Part shown: positions 59,604 through 64,000 of the stretch, one piece after another
Position numbering within the stretch: position 1 is the first letter of the stretch
Layout: the number at the start of each line of letters is the position of its first letter
DNA from: Clarkia xantiana subsp. parviflora
Taxonomy: Eukaryota > Streptophyta > Magnoliopsida > Myrtales > Onagraceae
Length of the DNA: 64,000 nucleotides
NCBI GenBank assembly: GCA_036873135.1
Contig: JAPTYO010000009.1
Coordinates: 24,573,756 to 24,637,755, forward strand
Direction of reading: 5' to 3'
Made by a program: the position numbers and the translations under genes
Notes under the pieces: generated by a model
What the model was told of the DNA's origin: nothing
The model's database searches: none
Seen by the model: the letters and a program-made list of their open reading frames with translations, nothing else

Positions 59604-60093
59604 GGGTTAACATGTTTTTTGTCATAATGTTTGACGATTTTTGGGTTTTGATCAATGATGTTTTTTTTTTTCCTAGTCTTGGTCTCATATGTTTGCATAT
59701 TTTTCTAGTTTTGTATTTCCGTTACATTCCGTCCATATTTTCCGTTAAGTAACATGTGCAAGTCACGTGATCCACCCTAAACTTTTAATTTTGTTCAATT
59801 TAGTCCCTCTAATACTTTCCTAACCTTTTTTTTTCAATTTAGTCCTAAAGTTTTAAAATTGACCCCAAATTGGACAACTAGGTCCAATTAACCTAGTCCT
59901 AGGCTAGCCCAGGGCTGAGTCCGACCACGGTCGGGGTTGCCGGACCCAGACGACCCCAACTGGTTTCGACCCAGCCCTAGGCTAGCCCAGGGCTGGCTCC
60001 AATTGGACCTAGTCCAATTGGAGGCGAATTGACCCCAAATTGGACTAGGTCCAATTGACCTAGCCCTGGGTTGGGTCCGACTCCAGTCGGGGT
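59604..60093. mobile_element. Left half of a fold-back MITE, cut by gypsy LTR
   Basis: It begins gggttaacatgt and matches the left arm of the 53639-54163 MITE (tccgttacattccgtcca, gtcacgtgatccacccta). Its middle has extra self-complementary blocks built on gtccaatt and cctaggctagcc. The matching right arm is absent; the gypsy LTR starts where it should continue. Confidence 0.75.
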
Positions 60094-60925
60094 TGTTGGG
60101 ATCAAAATGACGTGGCCTGAAACTTATGGTAATGGACTTAAAGGTCTCTCTGCTAGCTAACTCCTTTAGGTGTCTGTCTCGACCTCGAGGGGCACTTATT
60201 TTCCTTTAGGGTGCTTTGGTAGGCGAGGACCTGAAAGGGGTGGGGATTTGCCCCTATCCCACTCCGAAACTTAAGTCAGTAATGAAATTTGAGAGAATAC
60301 TATAAAAGCATGTGAATGTAGATATCAAAATAATGAAAGTGTTCCCCTATTTATAGGGGGAAATACCGACTTTAATATGGCGGCTAACTTTATGCTTTGA
60401 TTGGCTGCTCAGTGGCGATGGCTGCCTTTCTCTAATTGGTGGAGGGGGACGGTGATGTGTCAGTAGGTGACAAGCAGGTCGCCACCTCCTCGTTCCTTAG
60501 TGTTGAAGGTTTCTTTAACCAGGTAACAAGCAGGTTGCCACATCAGTTTTTCCTTGAGAGGAAGGTTTCCTCGAGTCAAAAATCGGCAAGCAGGTTACCA
60601 GTTGTTACCCCTTCCTTAAAGGGAAGGTCTCCTTGAGTCAGGAGGAGGCGATCAGGTTTCCATCTGTCATTTTTCCTTAGGAGGAAAGGTTTTCTGATAG
60701 TACTTGGTTGTCTACTTGATTCATACTTTTAGGAAAGAGAATCTTTGAGTGGCTTTGTCGCCATTCTTCAACTAGTGTCTTAAGAGTCGACATCCTTTTA
60801 TATTGGTGTCGACTATTCTTCTTTATATTCCCGATTCAAATATGACTAGTCGTTGACTTGACTTTTGGGGGTCCCGACTTCAATGTTGTCGACCCTTACA
60901 AGGTTACCTCGAATCATATCCAACA
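60094..60925 (-). repeat. 3' LTR of a minus-strand Tat-type gypsy
   Basis: Plus-strand ends are tgttgggatc and tatatc-like catatccaaca; the next bases cttgccctcgag are a polypurine tract on the minus strand. A minus-strand TATA (cctataaatag) lies near 60345. The layout matches the LTR at 10268-11026. Confidence 0.8.
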
Positions 60926-62670
60926 CTTGCCCTCGAGACACAAGTCGTTTATCTTTAAAATAAAGGGAAAAGGGGTTATGTCGAGTACCTTTAATGATGA
61001 GAAGAGAACTTCATTCTTTTATTCTTTTAGCCTGAACTCTCGTTTTTTTTGGCTTTTACAGAATCGAGGAGTCGGTATATGACCGATCTTCTTTGTAGAG
61101 GCGACTTTCGGAAGTCGTGGGAGTCAGTTATGACTGATCTCCTGGATCGTCACTGACTATATGAAGTCTAGGAGTCAGTATTATGACCGATCTCCTTTGT
61201 AGAGGCAACTTTCGGAAGTCATGGGAGTCAGTTATGACTGATCTCCTGGATCGTTGCCGACTATATGAAGTCGAGGAGTCGGTATTATGACCGATCTCTT
61301 TTGTAGATGTGACTTTCGGAAGTCGTGGGAGTCAGTTATGACTGATCTCCTGGATCGTCGCCGATTATATGAAGTCGAGGAGTCGGTATTATTGTTAGAT
61401 TACAGGGAGTAATCACTACAGATACTATAAACATGGTACATGCTAGTAATCGAAATTACGCAGCGGAAGATTCGCACATACCTCACAAGTAGTCTGTAGT
61501 CCCGAGATCCTTGCATAAGGGAGTTCATGATCCTCCAGTCGGCACCCGTAGAGGTTCTTGTGAAGAAAGCCCTACGCGGTATATTCTCCACAGCAAAGCC
61601 TCATATCAATTCTTGGCAGAGGACGGATCTTCGGAGTGTTTGCTCGAAGGCAAATTGGCACACCCTTGGTGTATGTGAGGTTCGGCCGAAGTGGGTGTTT
61701 TTGGGGGAGGGTTTTTCTCTCTAAAACACTCCAAGGAAGGATTAAGGATTAATCTAATAAAACCCCTAACAACCCATATATATAGGAGTAAACTGGACAA
61801 AAGTCCGTTTCACCCCTCACTAATATTCGGCCGGCCTATGTATAGGGAGGCCCATATTTTGGGCATGTCATGTCAATTGGGATTTGGACCTGGCCCAATT
61901 TCCTAATGTGTCATGTACCCAATTAACTTAGGTAACATATAAATATAATGGGCTTCCATTTACGGCGCCCATCACCATATGCTTACAATTATGACCGATC
62001 TCCTTTGTAGAGGCGACTTTTGGAAGTCATGGGAGTCAATTATGTCTGATCTCCTGGATCGTGCCCGACTATATGAAGTCGATGAGTCAGTATTATGACT
62101 GATCTCCTTTGTAGAGGCGACTTGTAGAAGTCGTGGGAGTCAATTATGGCTGATCTTCTGGATCGTCGCCGACTATATGAAGTTGAGGAGTCGGTATTAT
62201 GACCGATCTCCTTTGTAGATGCGACTTTCGGAAGTCGTGGGAGTCATTTATGACTGATCTCCTGGATCGTCGACGACTATATGAAGACGAGGAGTCGGTA
62301 TTATGACCGATCTCCTTTGTAGAGGCGACTTTCGGAAGTTGTGGTAGTCAGTTATGACTGATTTCCTGGATCGTCGCCGACTATATGAAGTTGAGGAGTC
62401 GGTATTATGACCGATCTCCTTTTTAGAGGCGACTTTCGGAAGTCGTGGGAGTCAGTTATGACTGATCTCCTGGATCGTCGCCGACTATATGAAGTCGAGG
62501 AGTCGGTAATATTATGACCGGTCTCCTTTGTAGATGCGACTTTCGGAAGTCGTGGGAGTCAGTTATGACTGATCTCCTGGATCGTTGCCGACTATATGAA
62601 GTCGAGGAGTCAGTATTATTACCGATCTCCTTTGTAGAGGCGACTTTCGGAAGTCGAGGAGTCCTGTGGA
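60926..62670 (-). repeat. 104-bp tandem array in gypsy 3' region
   Basis: Units with gaccgatctcctttgtag and gactatatgaagtcgagg start at 61081, 61185 and 61289 (104 bp) and continue after a copia solo LTR from 61993 to about 62660, around ten units. The first 150 bases are spacer next to the LTR. This is the same position as the arrays in the 11637-18584 element. Confidence 0.9.
61393..61987 (-). mobile_element. Copia solo LTR in the tandem array
   Basis: This 595-bp LTR of the main copia family has ends tgttagattac and atatgcttaca on the plus strand, flanked by attat at 61388-61392 and 61988-61992. No internal sequence remains, so LTR-LTR recombination removed it. Confidence 0.94.
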
Positions 62671-62689
62671 CATATCAAGGAGGAAGAAA

Positions 62690-64000
62690 CCACACTTTTT
62701 TTTATCACTTTATTGTAATGGAAATACATGAAAGGATTCTTGACGTAGAATTTCTTTAGGTGCTCTGCATTAAAAGTCCTATTGAGGCGTTGCCCTTGTG
62801 GATCTTTTAATTTGTAGGCGTTGGGACATGGTTGCCGATAATGACGTAAGGACCTTCCCATTTTGGCACCATTTTTCCTCTCTGATCAGCAGCTACAAAC
62901 TCATTTCTTCGCAGGACCTTCTCACCCAGGAAGAATTGGCGTCACCCTACTTTTCGGTTAAAATATACCTGGCAGTGGCGAGCTTCTTTCTTCCTTGAGT
63001 TTCTTCGGAGGCCCACCTCCTTTCGTCGACTAGATCCAAGTCAATCTTTCATTGTTCGTCGTTCTGGTCGACTCGGTACGTGGCAAACCTTTGAGAGATA
63101 TTAACTACCTCTATGGGCGAGACGGCTTCAGACCCGTAGACCATATTGAAGGGGTTTCACCGGTGGCTCCTTTGGGTGTAGTTCTGAGTGCCCATAGTAC
63201 TTGGTCCAGCTCCTCGACCCAGTTTCCCTTAAGAGTGGACACCCTCTTCTTTAGTCCATTCAGGATCGTTTTGTTTGCCACCTCGACTTGTCCATTAGTT
63301 TGCGCATGATGGACAGAGCCGAAGCGATGGTTGATTAGCATCTCTTCACAAAAGTCGGCCAATTCATGGCTGGCAAACTGGGGGTCGTTATCGCTTATGA
63401 GGATTTTCGGCACTTCATATCGGCATATGATTTGTTCACGAATGAACTTTATCATTTGGAAAGTAGTTGTTGACGCCAAAGCGTTTGCTTCTATCCATTT
63501 AGAGAAATAGTCGATGACAACCACGATATGTGTTCGCTGACCTGTGGATTTGGGCAGAGGCCCTATGAGGTCGATCCCCCATTGTGCGAAGGGCCATGCA
63601 CTCATCATAGGTTTGAGTTCCGCGGGTGGTCTTGTTATTCTGGAGCGTAAACTTGGCAGGCAGGGCAGGCTTGCACGAGCGTTATTGCTTCTTTATGAAT
63701 TGTCGGCCAGTATAATCCTTGTCGTAAGGCCTTTAATACCAGAGTATTGGCTCATTCATGATACCCAGCGTCGCCCTTATACAAATATTCCATTATCTTT
63801 TCTGTTTGAGGGACAGCTACACATCGGAGATAAGGAGTTGAGTATCCTCTTTTGTAGAGGTGTCCATCTAAGATTATAAATCGTCCCGATATTCTCTGAA
63901 TTTTGGTTGCCTCGAGCGAGTCTTCTGGGAGGTTTCCCTGTTCTAGGTAGTTCTGGATGGGAGTAATCCATGAGTCGGGGGCTTGGATATTGAGAATTTC
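62690..64000 (-). pseudogene. Tat-type gypsy integrase, incomplete at window edge
   Basis: On the minus strand from 64000 downward: HHCC region (KRGYSTPYLRCVAV, ACPACQVYAPE), catalytic core at 63608-63111 (WPFAQWGIDLIGPLPKSTGQ, YFSKWIEANALA, ILISDNDPQFASHELADF, HHAQTNGQVEVANKTILNGL), a frame change after GATGETP, then the tail with PNAYKLKDPQGQRLNRTFNA and HLKKFYV. Core residues look intact, but stops and a frameshift interrupt the chain. Relatives here have protease and RT upstream; those would lie beyond 64000. Confidence 0.85.

Noticed and set aside
61081..62670. Regular repeats that could suggest a CRISPR array
   Set aside because: Units are continuous 104-bp copies with no unique spacers, in a plant gypsy element. 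The same holds for 16745-17345 and 17518-17735.

Overview
The window is eudicot plant nuclear DNA. It holds one complete spliced host gene, a member of the plant-specific CALMODULIN-BINDING PROTEIN 60 (CBP60) family. Almost everything else is plant transposable elements: Ty1/copia and Ty3/gypsy LTR retrotransposons, one CACTA element, hAT-like elements and Mutator-like MITEs. Nothing prokaryotic or organellar was seen. Species was not determined.

Positions 1-10270 form the gene island. CBP60 lies on the minus strand, with start codon at 6641, stop at 2022 and a leader exon near 7009-7150. Its splice sites and phases are consistent across eight coding exons that give 648 residues. A 533-bp Mutator-like MITE (9-bp target duplication) lies downstream. 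A 1.2-kb hAT-like element carrying a second MITE sits just upstream of the leader, in the likely promoter.

Positions 10270-19530 hold a gypsy solo or truncated LTR, then a young Tat-type gypsy element (11637-18584). Its two 782-bp LTRs differ at only 9 sites and are flanked by catcc, yet its reverse transcriptase is deleted. It is inserted in an older hAT-like element.

Positions 19530-28824 hold two members of one copia family. One is a 3' fragment on the minus strand. The other is a full-span plus-strand element (21716-28819, flanked by tcaag) that has lost gag and protease and has a broken integrase and reverse transcriptase.

Positions 28825-33900 are gene-poor: a possible LTR remnant, a GC-rich block of overlapping open frames, and a fold-back MITE.

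Positions 33902-53289 read as a single CACTA element (CACTAC termini, gta target duplication) that grew to 19.4 kb through nested copia insertions. The CACTA core left after removing them is about 1.85 kb and carries minus-strand, exon-like fragments with matching splice phases, probably a captured gene. One copia (44354-52231) inserted inside one of these exons. Another (34392-44043) contains a rearranged third copia and a hAT-like element.

Positions 53293-64000 hold a nearly palindromic MITE, an eroded copia pol of another lineage, a truncated MITE relative, and a minus-strand Tat-type gypsy. The gypsy has a 3' LTR, a 104-bp tandem array interrupted by a copia solo LTR, and an integrase running off the window.

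No retrotransposon here looks autonomous. Target duplications give a relative insertion order. LTR differences, counted by eye, put the Tat element youngest (about 1%) and the copias older (about 6-10%).
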